Of a DNA stretch of 64,000 nt, positions 35,320-46,785 are shown in pieces. The first letter of the stretch is position 1; every line of letters begins with the position of its first letter. The stretch is from Streptomyces sp. TG1A-8 (GTDB lineage Bacteria; Actinomycetota; Actinomycetes; Streptomycetales; Streptomycetaceae): assembly GCF_030499535.1 (NCBI RefSeq), contig NZ_JASTLB010000001.1, forward strand, positions 2,046,001 through 2,110,000, written 5' to 3'. The position numbers were made by a program, and so were the translations under genes. The notes under the pieces are model-generated. The model was not told the origin of the DNA and made no database searches. It saw nothing but the letters and a program-made list of their open reading frames with translations.

Positions 35320-36318
35320 CTATTCCCCGGCGCGCTCCCCGGCCTGCTCGGTGTCCGGCCGGATGTCGATGCGCCAGCCGGTGAGCCGGGCCGCGAGCCG
35401 GGCGTTCTGCCCTTCCTTGCCGATCGCCAGCGACAGCTGGTAGTCCGGCACGGTCACGCGGGCGGAGCGCGCGGCCATGTCCACGACCTCGACCCTGGAC
35501 ACCCGGGCGGGTGACAGCGCGTTCGCCACCATCTCGGCCGGGTCGTCCGACCAGTCGACGATGTCGATCTTCTCACCGTTGAGCTCGCCCATCACGTTGC
35601 GGACCCGGCCGCCCATGGGGCCGATGCAGGCGCCCTTGGCGTTCAGGCCCGAACGGGTGGACCGTACGGCGATCTTGGTGCGGTGGCCGGCCTCGCGGGC
35701 GATCGCGGCGATCTCGACGGAGCCGTCGGCGATCTCCGGCACCTCCAGGGCGAAGAGCTTCTTCACCAGGCTGGGGTGCGTGCGCGAAAGGGTGACCGAC
35801 GGGCCGCGGACGCCCTTCGCCACCCGGACGACGTACGACCGCAGCCGCGTGCCGTGCCGGTACGTCTCGCCGGGCACCTGCTCCTGCACCGGCAGGATGG
35901 CCTCCAGCTTGCCGATGTCGACGAGCACGTTCTTCGGGTCGCGGCCCTGCTGGACCACTCCGGTGACGATGTCGCCCTCGCGGCCGACGTACTCGCCGAG
36001 CGTCGCGTCGTCCTCGGCGTCGCGCAGCCGCTGCAGGATGACCTGCTTGGCGGTGGTGGCGGCGATGCGGCCGAAGCCGGACGGGGTGTCGTCGAACTCG
36101 CGGGACTCCTGGCCCTCTTCGAGGTCCTCGGGGTCCTCCTTCGCCCACACGGTCACGTGCCCGGTCTCCCGGTTGAGCTCCACGCGCGCGCGCCGGCGGC
36201 TTCCCTCGGTGCGGTGGTAGGCGATGAGGAGGGCCGACTCGATCGCCTCGACCAGCAGGTCGAAGGAGATCTCCTTCTCCCGGACCAGACCCCGCAGGGC
36301 GCTCATGTCGATGTCCAC
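35320..36318 (-). CDS. nusA: Transcription termination/antitermination factor NusA
   Basis: A 332-residue NusA: N-terminal RNA-polymerase-binding domain ([15 protein letters not shown], reading from residue 5), S1 domain ([15 protein letters not shown]) and two KH domains ([31 protein letters not shown]). It lacks the acidic repeats of the E. coli protein, as usual in actinobacteria. It begins at GTG 36318, 2 nt after the rimP stop. Confidence 0.97.
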   Translation of the reverse strand: MDIDMSALRGLVREKEISFDLLVEAIESALLIAYHRTEGSRRRARVELNRETGHVTVWAKEDPEDLEEGQESREFDDTPSGFGRIAATTAKQVILQRLRDAEDDATLGEYVGREGDIVTGVVQQGRDPKNVLVDIGKLEAILPVQEQVPGETYRHGTRLRSYVVRVAKGVRGPSVTLSRTHPSLVKKLFALEVPEIADGSVEIAAIAREAGHRTKIAVRSTRSGLNAKGACIGPMGGRVRNVMGELNGEKIDIVDWSDDPAEMVANALSPARVSRVEVVDMAARSARVTVPDYQLSLAIGKEGQNARLAARLTGWRIDIRPDTEQAGERAGE

Positions 36319-36320
36319 GG

Positions 36321-36830
36321 CTACGCCTCCTCCTCTTCCTTCATGTCCTTCTTGTCCTTGCGGTTGAACTCGACCTGCACGCGAGCCCTGGCGATCTCCG
36401 GGAAGCCGAGTCTGCGGGTGGTCGCCCTGCGGCCCTTCACCCCGGGGACCTCGACGTCCAGACCCGCGTCGTCGACCGCCAGGATCCGTGCGACCAGTTC
36501 CCCGCCCTCGGCCAGTTGGAACTTCACGAGCCGGTCGGTGGCGCGCACGAAGTGCCGGTGCTCGGTGAGGAGGCGCTCCGCGCCGGGGGTTCCGACCTCC
36601 AGGTCGTACGCGTCGTCACCCATCGCGTTGGTCTCGTCGAGCTTCGCCGAGAGCGCGCGGCTCACATCGGCGATCCGGTCCAGGTCCGCTCCGGTGTCGG
36701 AGTCGACGACGACGCGCAGCACCCGCTTGCGTCCGACGGAGTCCACGGCGATCTCCTCGAGGTCCAGCCCCTGGGAGGTGACGAGCGGTTCGAGCAGCTC
36801 TCGCAGCCTCTCGCTCTGGGTGGTGCTCAT
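36321..36830 (-). CDS. rimP: Ribosome maturation factor RimP
   Basis: A 169-residue protein with family segments [22 protein letters not shown] and [16 protein letters not shown]. RimP assists 30S assembly. I chose ATG 36830 ([15 protein letters not shown]) because GAGGAG lies 9 nt upstream. The tail is highly charged ([12 protein letters not shown]). It is the first gene of the nusA-infB operon; the promoter should lie in 36831-37046. Confidence 0.94.
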   Translation of the reverse strand: MSTTQSERLRELLEPLVTSQGLDLEEIAVDSVGRKRVLRVVVDSDTGADLDRIADVSRALSAKLDETNAMGDDAYDLEVGTPGAERLLTEHRHFVRATDRLVKFQLAEGGELVARILAVDDAGLDVEVPGVKGRRATTRRLGFPEIARARVQVEFNRKDKKDMKEEEEA

Positions 36831-37046
36831 CCGGGTGACTCCTCGGCCGCGTGTGCTGTTGTGGGATGGGTCGCGTGTCTGGTCAAAGGGTATCCGGTCG
36901 CAAGGGGTGTTGCCGTCCACCCGTGTACGCACGGTGGCGGCGACGGTGCCGGTGAGCGGTGCCGGTCGGGTGCGCGGGTACGGTGATCACGGCGTACCGC
37001 CCGTCGCCGGTCTTTCTTTCGTACGAGTGCCCCGAGGACGTCTGCA

Positions 37047-37580
37047 GTGCCGTACCCCCCGCCGCCGCGCGCCCCCTTGGGGCCGCGCAGAAGATCCCTG
37101 CTGGCCTCGGCCGCCGGGGCCGCCCTGCTCGTGGGCTGCTCGGCGGACCCCGACGACGGGGGCAGCGGCGGCGGTCCGTCGGCGTCCGCCCGGGCCCGCG
37201 CGCGAGCGGCCCGGGACAGCGCGGAGTTGCTGGCGCGCTACGACGCCGTGCTCGCCGCGCACCCGGTCCTGGCGGAGCGGCTGCGTCCGCTGCGGGCGCA
37301 GGTGGCGGCGCACGCGGCGGCGTTCGGCGGCGCCACGGCCGCGCCCTCCCCCACCTCCCCCACCGCGGCCACGGCCGCCGCGCCGTCCGCGCCGTCCGCG
37401 GCACCCGTGCCCACCGACGGGAACGACGCCCTCGCCGCGCTGGCCGCCGCCGAGCGGTCCCTCGCCGACCGGCGGGCGAAGGCCCTGCTGGACGCGGAGG
37501 GCGAGCTGGCCCGGCTGCTGGCCTCGGTGGCGGCGTCCGGGGCGGCTCACGCGTACCTGCTGGCCGAGGGGGCGAAGTGA
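37047..37580 (+). CDS. Putative Tat-type lipoprotein
   Basis: A 177-residue protein starting at GTG 37047. The N-terminus has an RRRSLL twin-arginine-like run followed by a hydrophobic core and a lipobox with Cys at about residue 31 (ALLVGC). The mature part is Ala-rich with two helical segments (SAELLARYDAVLAAHPVLAERL; AALAAAERSLADRRAKALL) separated by an Ala/Pro/Ser linker. It is translationally coupled to the following ferritin-like gene. The function is unknown. Confidence 0.8.
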   Translation: MPYPPPPRAPLGPRRRSLLASAAGAALLVGCSADPDDGGSGGGPSASARARARAARDSAELLARYDAVLAAHPVLAERLRPLRAQVAAHAAAFGGATAAPSPTSPTAATAAAPSAPSAAPVPTDGNDALAALAAAERSLADRRAKALLDAEGELARLLASVAASGAAHAYLLAEGAK

Positions 37581-38080
37581 GCGACGGGACGGACAACGGG
37601 GAGCTGACGGCCCTGCAGGCGGCGCTGGCGGCGGAGCACGCCGCGGTGTACGGCTACGGCGTGGTCGGCGGGCGGATCGGCGGGCCCCGCCGGTCCGAGG
37701 CGCGGGCGGCGTACGACGCCCACCGGGCCCGCCGGGACGCGCTGGTGCGCGAGGTGCGCGACCTGGGCGGACGGCCGGTCGCCGCGAGCGCCGCGTACGC
37801 GCTGCCGTACCCGGTGCCGGATGCGGCGGCCGCGACGCGGCTGGCCGCGGAACTGGAGGAGCGGGTGGCCGGGGTCTACTCGGACCTGGTGCGGGCGACG
37901 ACCGGGGCGCGGCGCGGCTTCGCCGCCTCGGCGCTGCGCGAGGCGGCGGTGCGGGCGGTGCGCTGGAGCGGGGAGAGCGTAGCCTTCCCTGGGCTCGCCG
38001 AGCGGGCCGGTGAGGCCGCCGGCCGGGCCGGCACGTCCGGGACGACCGCCCCCTCGGGCATCGCGTCCCCGGCGGGCTGA
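37577..38080 (+). CDS. Ferritin-like (DUF4439) protein
   Basis: A 167-residue helical protein starting at GTG 37577, overlapping the lipoprotein stop. ALQAALAAEHAAVYGYGVVG and the later VYSDLVRATTGARRGFAASAL give a four-helix ferritin-like pattern with E-x-x-H spacing, as in DUF4439. Metal binding is plausible but unproven. Its coupling to a predicted lipoprotein suggests a shared cell-surface or stress role. Confidence 0.78.
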   Translation: MSDGTDNGELTALQAALAAEHAAVYGYGVVGGRIGGPRRSEARAAYDAHRARRDALVREVRDLGGRPVAASAAYALPYPVPDAAAATRLAAELEERVAGVYSDLVRATTGARRGFAASALREAAVRAVRWSGESVAFPGLAERAGEAAGRAGTSGTTAPSGIASPAG

Positions 38081-38172
38081 CACCGGCGGGGAACGGCACG
38101 GCGGCGCCCGTGCGGCGGGCCCGGAAGAGCCGGCGGGACCGGACGGACCAGGAGGAAGGGAGCGGCTCGCGC

Positions 38173-39081
38173 ATGGCTTTCGAACCGCCGAGGCGCCTGT
38201 TGCGGGCGCTCGGTGAGACGGCACCGGCCGGGGGCGACTGGCTGGCCGGGCTGCCCGGGACGGCCGAACGGGCGCTCGCCCGGCGCGCGTTGACCGTGGA
38301 GCGGGTCCAGGTGCCGGGCGGGCGCAGCAGCCTGGTGGTGCTGGTGCGGCGGGCGGACGGCGCTCCGGCGGTGCTGAAGCTGGCGCCGGCCCGGGCGCGG
38401 CCGGAGGCCGAGCGGGCGGCGCTGGCGCACTGGGGCGGCCTGGGCGCCGTCCAGTTGCTGGAGGCGGACGGCCCGGACGCCGCCGAGGGGGTGCTGCTGC
38501 TGGAGCGGCTGCACCCGGACGTGTCGGTGCGGTCGCTGCCGGAGGCGAAGGCGCTGCTGGAGGCGGCGGGGACGCTGCGCCGGCTGTGGGTGGAGCCGCC
38601 GGGCGACCGGGAGTTCGAGACGGTGGCGGAGCGGACCGGTCGGCAGGCGGCGGCGATGCGGGCGGATGCCGAGGCCTTCGCGGAGGCGGCGGCGCTGGTG
38701 GACGCGGCCCTCGCGGCCCGCGCGGAGCTGCTGGCCGCGCCGCCCGAACACCTTCTGCTGCACGGCACGTTCCGGCAGAGCAAGGTGCTGGCCGGGGATC
38801 GGATGCCGTGGCTCGCGGTGGGCCCGGACCCGGTGGTCGGCGAGTGCGCGTTCGATCTGGCGCGGCTGGTGCGGGACCGGGTGGAGGACCTGATCGCCAC
38901 GGCGTCCGGAGCGGCGACCACGCGGCGCCGGATCAAGCGGCTCGCGGAGTCGCTGGAGGTGGACCAGGAGCGGCTGCGGGGCTGGACGTTGTTCCGGGCG
39001 GTGGAGTCCGGCGTGCGGGCGCTGCGCGTGGGGCGGCCGGGGGACGCGGAGTTGCTGCTGGAGTTCGCCGGGTGGCTCTAG
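38173..39081 (+). CDS. Aminoglycoside-phosphotransferase-fold protein, probable pseudokinase
   Basis: A 302-residue protein related to the streptomycin 6-kinase/hydroxyurea phosphotransferase family (APH fold): PAVLKLAPARARPEAERAAL with the ATP-binding lysine, then VLLLERLHPD. In the catalytic loop the usual HGD is HGT (LLLHGTFRQSKVL), the downstream Asn position is Lys, and the DFG-like ID(P) is replaced by LAVGPDPVVGE. It therefore lacks residues normally needed for phosphotransfer. ATG 38173 follows GGAAGGGAG. It is convergent with proS. Confidence 0.78.
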   Translation: MAFEPPRRLLRALGETAPAGGDWLAGLPGTAERALARRALTVERVQVPGGRSSLVVLVRRADGAPAVLKLAPARARPEAERAALAHWGGLGAVQLLEADGPDAAEGVLLLERLHPDVSVRSLPEAKALLEAAGTLRRLWVEPPGDREFETVAERTGRQAAAMRADAEAFAEAAALVDAALAARAELLAAPPEHLLLHGTFRQSKVLAGDRMPWLAVGPDPVVGECAFDLARLVRDRVEDLIATASGAATTRRRIKRLAESLEVDQERLRGWTLFRAVESGVRALRVGRPGDAELLLEFAGWL

Positions 39082-39329
39082 GCCGGGCCAGGGGCCGGGT
39101 TCGGGGGGAGGCAGCAGGGCGTGGTTCGCCGCGGGTGAGCGTGCGGGCCCGGCGCACCGTCCTGCCGCGCCCCTGCGGGCGCGTCCTGCCGGTCCGGGCA
39201 CGGGAGCCGCACCACCGGGACGGGCCGCACGGCGGCGGCGACGCGGCCACCGGGCCGATGTCGCCCCCCGGCGGCCGCCGGGGGGCGTGGCGGGGCGAGG
39301 CCCGGGCCGCGCCCCCCGGTGAGCCTTCC
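39082..39329. other. Intergenic region between APH-like gene and proS
   Basis: This GC-rich stretch of 248 bp has long open frames on both strands but no recognisable family or convincing ribosome binding site. It contains the palindromic hairpin at 39262-39287 and is otherwise unassigned. Confidence 0.5.
39262..39287. terminator. Hairpin terminator between convergent genes
   Basis: A 26-bp perfect palindrome (CGCCCCCCGGCGG with its complement) lies between the APH-like gene and proS. It probably terminates both. Confidence 0.6.
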
Positions 39330-41033
39330 TCAGGCGGTGAGACGGGCGACGGCCTCCTCGACGGTCAGCTCCTCGCGCTCGCCGGTCCTGCGGTCCTTCA
39401 GCTCCAGCACGCCCTCGCCCGAGCGGCGGCCGGCCACCAGGATCTGCGGGACGCCGATCAGCTCGGCATCGGTGAACTTCACCCCCGGGGAGACGCCGGA
39501 CCGGTCGTCCACCAGGACGCGGACGCCCGCGGCGGCCAGCTTCCCGGCCACGTCGAGCGCCACCTCGGTCTGCAGGGCCTTGCCGGCGGCGACCACGTGC
39601 ACGTCGGCCGGGGCGATTTCCCTGGGCCAGCACAGACCCTGCTCGTCGGCGGTCTGCTCGGCGAGGGCGGCGACGGCGCGGGAGACGCCGACGCCGTAGG
39701 AGCCCATGGTGACGCGGACGGGCTTGCCGTTGTGGCCGAGGACGTCGAGCTTGAGCGCGTCGGCGTACTTGCGGCCCAGCTGGAAGATGTGGCCGATCTC
39801 GATGGCGCGGTCCAGCCGCAGGGCGGCGCCGCACTTCGGGCAGGGGTCGCCCTCCTGCACGACGACCACGTCCACGTAGGCGTCGACCTCGAAGTCGCGG
39901 CCGGCGACGACGTTCCTGGCGTGCGTGTGCTCCTTGTTGGCGCCCGTGATCCAGGAGGTGCCGGGGGCCACGCGCGGGTCGGCGATGTAGGTGACCTTCT
40001 CGCCCAGGCCCTGCGGGCCGACGTAGCCGCGGACCAGGTCGGCGCGGCCGGCGAAGTCCTCGGCGGTGACCAGTTCCACGACGGCCGGGGCGAAGTGGGC
40101 CTCGACCTTGTCCATGTCGACCTCGCGGTCGCCGGGCACCCCGACGGCCACGATTTCGCCGTCGACCTTGACCAGCAGGTTCTTCAGCGTGGCGGCGGCC
40201 GGGACGCCGAGGGCGGCGGCCAGGGTCTCGATGGTCGGGGTGTCGGGGGTGGGGATCTCCTCGAGCGCGGGGACGGCCGAGCCGTCGACGGGCTGCGGCT
40301 CGTAGGTGACCGCCTCGGTGTTGGCGGCGAAGTCGCAGTTCGGGCAGTCCGCGAAGACGTCCTCGCCCGCCTCGGCCGGGGCCAGGAACTCCTCGGACCT
40401 GGAGCCGCCCATCGCGCCGGCGGTGGCCGCGCAGATGCGGTAGTCCAGACCCAGGCGCTGGAAGATGCGCTGGTAGGCCTCGCGGTGCAGGGCGTAGGAC
40501 CGGTCGAGGCCCTCGTCGGCCAGGTCGAAGGAGTACGAGTCCTTCATGAGGAACTCGCGGCCGCGCAGGATGCCGGCCCGGGGGCGGGCCTCGTCCCGGT
40601 ACTTGTTCTGGATCTGGTAGAGGATCACCGGCAGGTCCTTGTAGGAGGACGCCTGGTCCTTGACCAGCAGGGTGAAGATCTCCTCGTGGGTCGGGCCGAG
40701 GAGGTAGTCGCCGCCCTTGCGGTCCTTCAGGCGGAACAGCTCGCCGCCGTACTCGTCCCAGCGGCCGGTCGCGTCGTAGGGCTCGCGCGGCAGCAGGGCG
40801 GGGAGCAGCACCTCCTGGGCGCCGATGGCGTCCATCTCCTCGCGGACGACGCGCTCGACGTTGGCGAGGACCTTCCTGCCCAGGGGCAGCCAGGACCAGA
40901 GGCCGGCGGCGGTGCGGCGGACGTAACCGGCGCGGACGAGGAGCTTGTGGCTGAGGACCTCGGCGTCCGCCGGGTCGTCACGCAGTGTCTTCACCAGCAA
41001 CTGGGACATGCGCTGGACCGGTGCGTTCGCCAT
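39330..41033 (-). CDS. proS: Prolyl-tRNA synthetase
   Basis: A 567-residue class II synthetase of the bacterial type. Motif 1 region [15 protein letters not shown], motif 2 [24 protein letters not shown] in two parts, the YbaK-like editing insertion (about residues 230-390, with [17 protein letters not shown]) and the C-terminal anticodon-binding domain ([11 protein letters not shown]) are all present. Start ATG 41033. Length is normal for the family. Confidence 0.96.
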   Translation of the reverse strand: MANAPVQRMSQLLVKTLRDDPADAEVLSHKLLVRAGYVRRTAAGLWSWLPLGRKVLANVERVVREEMDAIGAQEVLLPALLPREPYDATGRWDEYGGELFRLKDRKGGDYLLGPTHEEIFTLLVKDQASSYKDLPVILYQIQNKYRDEARPRAGILRGREFLMKDSYSFDLADEGLDRSYALHREAYQRIFQRLGLDYRICAATAGAMGGSRSEEFLAPAEAGEDVFADCPNCDFAANTEAVTYEPQPVDGSAVPALEEIPTPDTPTIETLAAALGVPAAATLKNLLVKVDGEIVAVGVPGDREVDMDKVEAHFAPAVVELVTAEDFAGRADLVRGYVGPQGLGEKVTYIADPRVAPGTSWITGANKEHTHARNVVAGRDFEVDAYVDVVVVQEGDPCPKCGAALRLDRAIEIGHIFQLGRKYADALKLDVLGHNGKPVRVTMGSYGVGVSRAVAALAEQTADEQGLCWPREIAPADVHVVAAGKALQTEVALDVAGKLAAAGVRVLVDDRSGVSPGVKFTDAELIGVPQILVAGRRSGEGVLELKDRRTGEREELTVEEAVARLTA

Positions 41034-41074
41034 GGTTTCCTACTCCTGCCGGACAAGGGTGATGTCACCGGAGG

Positions 41075-41638
41075 TTAACCGGGCGGGCTGTTGCGGAGGA
41101 AATCGGCCGGGGCCCGGCGCAGCGGCAGGGGGGCGCCCATCACGGCGTACGGCCTGGGGGCGCTCGGGAAGTGCACCTGGCGGGCCAGGTCGACGTAGCC
41201 GAGGGAGTGGTAGAGGCCGCGGGCCGGGCTGTCGGTGTCGATCGCGGAGAGGATCGAGCGGGGTTCGCTCGCGTCGTCCGTGATGGTGGTGATCAGGCGC
41301 CGGCCGATGCCCCGGTTCTGGTGGTCGGGGTGGACGTGCAACTCGGTGATGACGAAGGAGTCGTCCAGCCAGGAGTCGTTGTCCCGGGCGCGGAGGTAGG
41401 GCTCCACGACCGTGGACCACCAGTGGGTGCGGGAGTTGGGCATGCCGTAGACGAACCCGGCCAGGCGCCCCCGGACGGTGGCGCCGAGGGCTCTCGCGCC
41501 GGGGTACTGCATGTGGCGCTGGACGATCTGTCGGCGCACGGCGACTTCGTCGGGGCCCAGCCCGAAGGCCACCGCTTGTACCGCCAAGGCCTCGTCCACG
41601 TGGGCTGAGAGGTCCAGGGGGCCGATCACGAGGTCCAT
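41075..41638 (-). CDS. GNAT family N-acetyltransferase
   Basis: A 187-residue protein with the GNAT core: ELHVHPDHQNRGIGRRL provides the acetyl-CoA pyrophosphate-binding loop (Q-x-x-G-I-G), and ARGLYHSLGYVDL the last strand. The substrate is unknown. It is upstream of proS in the same direction, 41 nt away, and may share its transcript. Confidence 0.88.
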   Translation of the reverse strand: MDLVIGPLDLSAHVDEALAVQAVAFGLGPDEVAVRRQIVQRHMQYPGARALGATVRGRLAGFVYGMPNSRTHWWSTVVEPYLRARDNDSWLDDSFVITELHVHPDHQNRGIGRRLITTITDDASEPRSILSAIDTDSPARGLYHSLGYVDLARQVHFPSAPRPYAVMGAPLPLRRAPADFLRNSPPG

Positions 41639-41780
41639 GCTGGGGAGCGTACAGGGCCGTTGCGGGCGACGGCGGGGGCGGGACGGTCATGGCCGCCCCG
41701 CGCCCGCGCGGGGCGGCGGCACAGCTAACCGTTCGCGCGCGCCTTCGGGCCGGCCGTCCGCGCGGTGGTCCCCGCGGTGG

Positions 41781-42629
41781 TCAGAAGAGGACGCTCATGA
41801 AGGCCCCGACCTCCTGGAAGCCCACGCGCCGGTAGGTGCGCCGCGCCGCCGTGTTGAAGTCGTTGACGTACAGGCTCACCACCGGGGCCACGTCCGCGAG
41901 CGCGTAGCGGATCACCGCCGCCATGCCCGGCGCCGCCAGGCCCCTGCCCCGGTACTCGGGCGCGACCCACACGCCCTGGATCTGGCAGGCGTGGGCCGTG
42001 GCCGCGCCGATCTCCGCCTTGAAGGCGACCTTGCCGCGTTCGTCGATGCGGGCGAAGGAGCGGCCGGAGCCGATGAGTTCGGCGACGCGGGCCTGGTACA
42101 GCAGGCCGCCGTCGCCGGCCAGCGGGGAGACGCCGACCTCCTCGGTGAACATCGCCACGCAGGCCGGCATGATCGTCTCCATCTCGTCCTTGCGGACGCG
42201 GCGGACGTAGGGGTCCGGGGCGATGTCGGCGGGCACGCGGTCGGTGACCATCAGGGGCTGGCGGGCGCGGACCTCGCGGGCCGGTCCCCAGTGCGGTTCG
42301 AGCAGGCGCCACAGCTCGGCGGTGGCCTCGGCGGGGCCGACGATGGAGGAGCAGCGGCGGCCGGCCCGGCGGGCCCGGTCGGCGAAGGCGCGGACGGCGC
42401 GCGCAGTGGCGCAGATGGGCACGAGGTTGGCGCCCGCGTAGCACAGGGAGGTGAGCATGCCGTCCTCGTACCAGCCCCACATCTCGCCGCCCAGACGCCA
42501 GGGGTCGAGGCCGGCCACCAGGATCCGGGAGGCCACGAAGGCGTTGACGACCGGCTCGCGGTCGAGGACGGCGAGCGCGGCGCCGAGGTCGCTCGGTTCG
42601 AGCACCCGGGAGGTTGTCTGGGTCAACAC
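41781..42629 (-). CDS. GNAT family N-acetyltransferase, two-domain
   Basis: A 282-residue protein starting at GTG 42629. The C-terminal half has the GNAT motif QGVWVAPEYRGRGLAAPGMAAV and ends with a strand-turn-strand NTAARRTYRRVGF. The N-terminal half (about 130 residues; WRLGGEMWGWYEDGMLTSL) is a degenerate GNAT-like domain found in actinobacterial orthologues. It follows ispG in the conserved Streptomyces order. The substrate is unknown. Confidence 0.88.
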   Translation of the reverse strand: MLTQTTSRVLEPSDLGAALAVLDREPVVNAFVASRILVAGLDPWRLGGEMWGWYEDGMLTSLCYAGANLVPICATARAVRAFADRARRAGRRCSSIVGPAEATAELWRLLEPHWGPAREVRARQPLMVTDRVPADIAPDPYVRRVRKDEMETIMPACVAMFTEEVGVSPLAGDGGLLYQARVAELIGSGRSFARIDERGKVAFKAEIGAATAHACQIQGVWVAPEYRGRGLAAPGMAAVIRYALADVAPVVSLYVNDFNTAARRTYRRVGFQEVGAFMSVLF

Positions 42630-42730
42630 GTGCGGGGCCTCACCCTGGGGTTCTGCTGATCCCCGCACTGTACCCGGCGAACGTGTGCGGCGCCGCCCCC
42701 GTGGGGGCGGCGGCGCGGAAGGGACCGGAC

Positions 42731-43888
<1,158 letters not shown>

Positions 43889-44010
43889 CTGCTGTGCAAC
43901 CCCAAGTCGTGGATCAAGGTCCGGTCCCGTGGACGCCGGGCTCCAGGCTTCGAGATTACGGCACCGGCCGGTGCCCGGGCACTTCCCACCCGGCGGACCC
44001 ACCCGATGGG

Positions 44011-44044
44011 AGGCGGCCCGGAACGCACGGGTTCCGGGCCGCCT
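44011..44044 (-). terminator. rseP terminator
   Basis: A perfect 14-bp inverted repeat (44011-44024 with 44031-44044) and 6-nt loop lie 15 nt after the rseP stop. It would separate dxr-rseP from ispG. Confidence 0.75.
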
Positions 44045-44058
44045 CGGACACCGGGCGG

Positions 44059-45360
44059 CTAGGAGATCTTCACCGGGTTGACGACGTCCGCGACGAGCAC
44101 CAGGAGCGTGAAGCAGACGAAGATCCCGGCCACCACGTAGGCCACCGGCATCAGCTTGGCCACGTCGAACGGACCGGGGTCCGGTCGGCGCAGCACCCGG
44201 GCCACACCGCGCCGCAGCGACTCCCACAGGGCGCCCGCGATGTGCCCGCCGTCCAGCGGGAGCAGCGGGAGCATGTTGAACAGGAACAGGGAGAGGTTGA
44301 AGCCGGCGAGCAGCATCACGAACATCGCCACCTGCTGGGAGGCGGGGATGTCCAGGGTGGCGATCTCGCCGGTGACGCGGGCCGCGCCGACGATGCCCAT
44401 CGGGGAGTCCGGCTCGCGCGGGCCGTCGCCGAAGGCCGCGTCCCACAGGGCGGGGATCTTGCCGGGCAGGGCGGCGAGGGAGTCGACGGCGTCGCCGACC
44501 CGCTCGGTCATCCAGGTCACCGAGTCGCCGAGGTCCAGCCTGGTGACGCCGGTGGCGGCGCTGAAGCCGAGGAAGCCGGCCTTGACGTAGCCCTTGACGT
44601 AGTTGCCGCTGGAGTCCTTCCTGGTGACCAGGTTGGTGGCGATCGTCGCGTGCAGGGTGAGCCGCCGTCCGTCCCGGTCGACGACGATCGGGACGGTCTT
44701 GCCGGCGCTGTCGCGGATGAGGTCGGACAGCGTGTTCCAGTCCCCGGTCGGCCGGCCGTCGAAGGAGACGATCCTGTCGCGCCTGCGGATGCCGGCGTCC
44801 GCGGCGGGGGACGCGGGGTCGGACTTCCTGCAGGTGTCCCGGTTCTGGCTCTGCGCGATGACACAGGGCGAGACGGAGGCGACGGTGGTGGTCTGCTGCT
44901 GGATGCCGAAGCCCATGAGCACGGTGAGGAACAGGGCGACCGCGAGGACCAGGTTCATGAAGGGGCCCGCGAACATGACGATGACGCGCTTCCAGGGCTT
45001 GCGCGTGTAGAACATGCGCGTCTCGTCACCCGGTTTCAGCTCCTCGTAGGCGGCCGTGCGGGCGTCCTCGATCATGCCGCGCCACGGGGAGGTGGAGCGG
45101 GCGGTGACCCGGCCCGAGCCGTCGGGCGGGAACATGCCGATCATGCGGATGTAGCCGCCGAGCGGGACGGCCTTGACGCCGTACTCGGTGTCGCCCTTGG
45201 TGCGCGACCAGACGGTCGGGCCGAAGCCGACCATGTACTGCGGGACACGGATGCCGAAGAGCTTGGCCGTGGACAGGTGTCCCAGCTCGTGCCACGCGAT
45301 GGAGACGAGCAGGCCGACCGCGAAGACCACTATGCCGAGGATGAACATCAGGGTCGTCAT
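44059..45360 (-). CDS. rseP: Site-2 zinc metalloprotease RseP/RIP family
   Basis: A 433-residue integral membrane M50 protease. The zinc motif HELGH lies in the first helix ([18 protein letters not shown]), the PDZ domain is in the middle ([20 protein letters not shown]), and the third ligand motif is [12 protein letters not shown] (N-x-x-P-x-x-x-LDGG) near the C-terminus. It cleaves transmembrane substrates such as anti-sigma factors. ATG 45360 overlaps the dxr stop by four bases. Confidence 0.93.
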   Translation of the reverse strand: MTTLMFILGIVVFAVGLLVSIAWHELGHLSTAKLFGIRVPQYMVGFGPTVWSRTKGDTEYGVKAVPLGGYIRMIGMFPPDGSGRVTARSTSPWRGMIEDARTAAYEELKPGDETRMFYTRKPWKRVIVMFAGPFMNLVLAVALFLTVLMGFGIQQQTTTVASVSPCVIAQSQNRDTCRKSDPASPAADAGIRRRDRIVSFDGRPTGDWNTLSDLIRDSAGKTVPIVVDRDGRRLTLHATIATNLVTRKDSSGNYVKGYVKAGFLGFSAATGVTRLDLGDSVTWMTERVGDAVDSLAALPGKIPALWDAAFGDGPREPDSPMGIVGAARVTGEIATLDIPASQQVAMFVMLLAGFNLSLFLFNMLPLLPLDGGHIAGALWESLRRGVARVLRRPDPGPFDVAKLMPVAYVVAGIFVCFTLLVLVADVVNPVKIS

Positions 45361-46628
45361 GCACGCGCCTCCGCGGTCGCCGTCGTGGCTGTCAGTTCGC
45401 GGGCCCGGGCCCGGGCCCAGGTCTCCGCTTCGAGGACGTCCGACACGGTCAGCGAAGTTCCCGTGACCGGGGTGCCGTGCTCCTCCACGACCCGGGTGAC
45501 GGTCTCCATGATGCCGTTGAAGGGCAGCGCACCGCTGCGGAAGGCCTCGACGCACTCCTCGTTGGCGGCATTGAACACCGCCGGGGCCGTGCCCGCGAGC
45601 CGCCCCACGTGCCGGGCGAGGTTCACCGAGGGGAAGGCCTCGTTGTCCAGGGGGAGGAACTCCCAGGTCGAGGCCTTGCTCCAGTCGAAGGCGGGCGCCG
45701 CGTCCGGAACCCGTTCGGGCCAGCCCAGACCGATGGCGATCGGCCCGCGCATGTCGGGGGGCGTCGCCTGGGCGATCGTGGACCCGTCGGTGAACTCGAC
45801 CATCGAGTGCACGTACGACTGGGGGTGGACGACGACCTCGATGCGTTCGAAGGGAAGGTCGTAGAGCAGGTGGGCCTCGATGACCTCCAGCCCCTTGTTG
45901 ACCAGGGTCGCCGAGTTGATCGTGATCACCGGGCCCATCGCCCAGGTGGGGTGGGCCAGGGCGTCCTCGACGGTGACGTCCGCCAGCTCCTGCCGGGTGC
46001 GCCCGCGGAAGGGGCCGCCGGAGGCGGTGACGACCAGCTTGCGCACGTCGGCGCGGGCGCCGGCGGCGAGTGCCTGGAAGAGCGCGGCGTGCTCGGAGTC
46101 GACCGGGATGATCTGCCCGGGCTTGGCGAGCGCCTTGACCAGGGGGCCGCCGACGATCAGCGACTCCTTGTTGGCGAGCGCGAGGGTGCGGCCCGCCTCC
46201 AGCGCGGCGAGGGTGGGGGCGAGGCCGATGGAACCGGTGATGCCGTTGAGCACCGTGTGGCAGTCGGAGGCGGCGACCTGGCGGGCCGCGTCCGGCCCGG
46301 CGAGTATGTCGGGCAGCGGCTCCCCGGCGCCGTACCGCTCGGCCAGGGCCTCGCGCAGCGCCGGCACGGCGTCCTCGCGGGCGACCGCGACGGTCCGCAC
46401 CCGCAACCGGTGGGCCTGCTCGGCGAGGAGGGCCGTGCGACCGCCGTTCGCGGAGAGGGCGGTGACCCGGAAACGGCCGGGGTTGCGCAGCACCAGGTCG
46501 ATGGCCTGGGTGCCGATGGACCCGGTGGAGCCGAGGATCACCACGTCCTTCGGGCCGTCGCCCGTGAGGGGGTCGTACACGAGGTGCGGGTCGGCGAGAG
46601 GTGCGGGGCTGACGGGACTGTCGGTCAT
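45357..46628 (-). CDS. dxr: 1-deoxy-D-xylulose 5-phosphate reductoisomerase
   Basis: A 423-residue NADPH-dependent enzyme of the MEP pathway. It shows the nucleotide motif [27 protein letters not shown], the metal-binding [10 protein letters not shown] and the substrate loop [10 protein letters not shown] chose ATG 46628 ([19 protein letters not shown]); a GTG at 46658 would add ten residues. It is coupled to rseP. Confidence 0.95.
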   Translation of the reverse strand: MTDSPVSPAPLADPHLVYDPLTGDGPKDVVILGSTGSIGTQAIDLVLRNPGRFRVTALSANGGRTALLAEQAHRLRVRTVAVAREDAVPALREALAERYGAGEPLPDILAGPDAARQVAASDCHTVLNGITGSIGLAPTLAALEAGRTLALANKESLIVGGPLVKALAKPGQIIPVDSEHAALFQALAAGARADVRKLVVTASGGPFRGRTRQELADVTVEDALAHPTWAMGPVITINSATLVNKGLEVIEAHLLYDLPFERIEVVVHPQSYVHSMVEFTDGSTIAQATPPDMRGPIAIGLGWPERVPDAAPAFDWSKASTWEFLPLDNEAFPSVNLARHVGRLAGTAPAVFNAANEECVEAFRSGALPFNGIMETVTRVVEEHGTPVTGTSLTVSDVLEAETWARARARELTATTATAEARA

Positions 46629-46674
46629 CCCCCCATTGTGGCGGCACGCGGCGGCCACCAGAACAGCGCGTCCC

Positions 46675-46721
46675 CCGGGCGGGTGCCCCGGCGGCCGCGC
46701 GCTGCCGGGGCACCCGCCCGG
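46675..46721 (-). terminator. Acyl-CoA dehydrogenase terminator
   Basis: A perfect 18-bp inverted repeat (46675-46692 with 46704-46721) with an 11-nt loop lies downstream of the acyl-CoA dehydrogenase stop and upstream of dxr. Confidence 0.75.
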
Positions 46722-46785
46722 ACACGCACGCGCGGACGACGTCCCGGGGGGATTTCCCCGTGCGGGATCCGCACGACCCGTACCG

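Noticed and set aside
39136..39329. GTG-started frame between the APH-like gene and proS
   Set aside because: Arg/Pro/Gly-rich, no family similarity, runs into antisense of proS.
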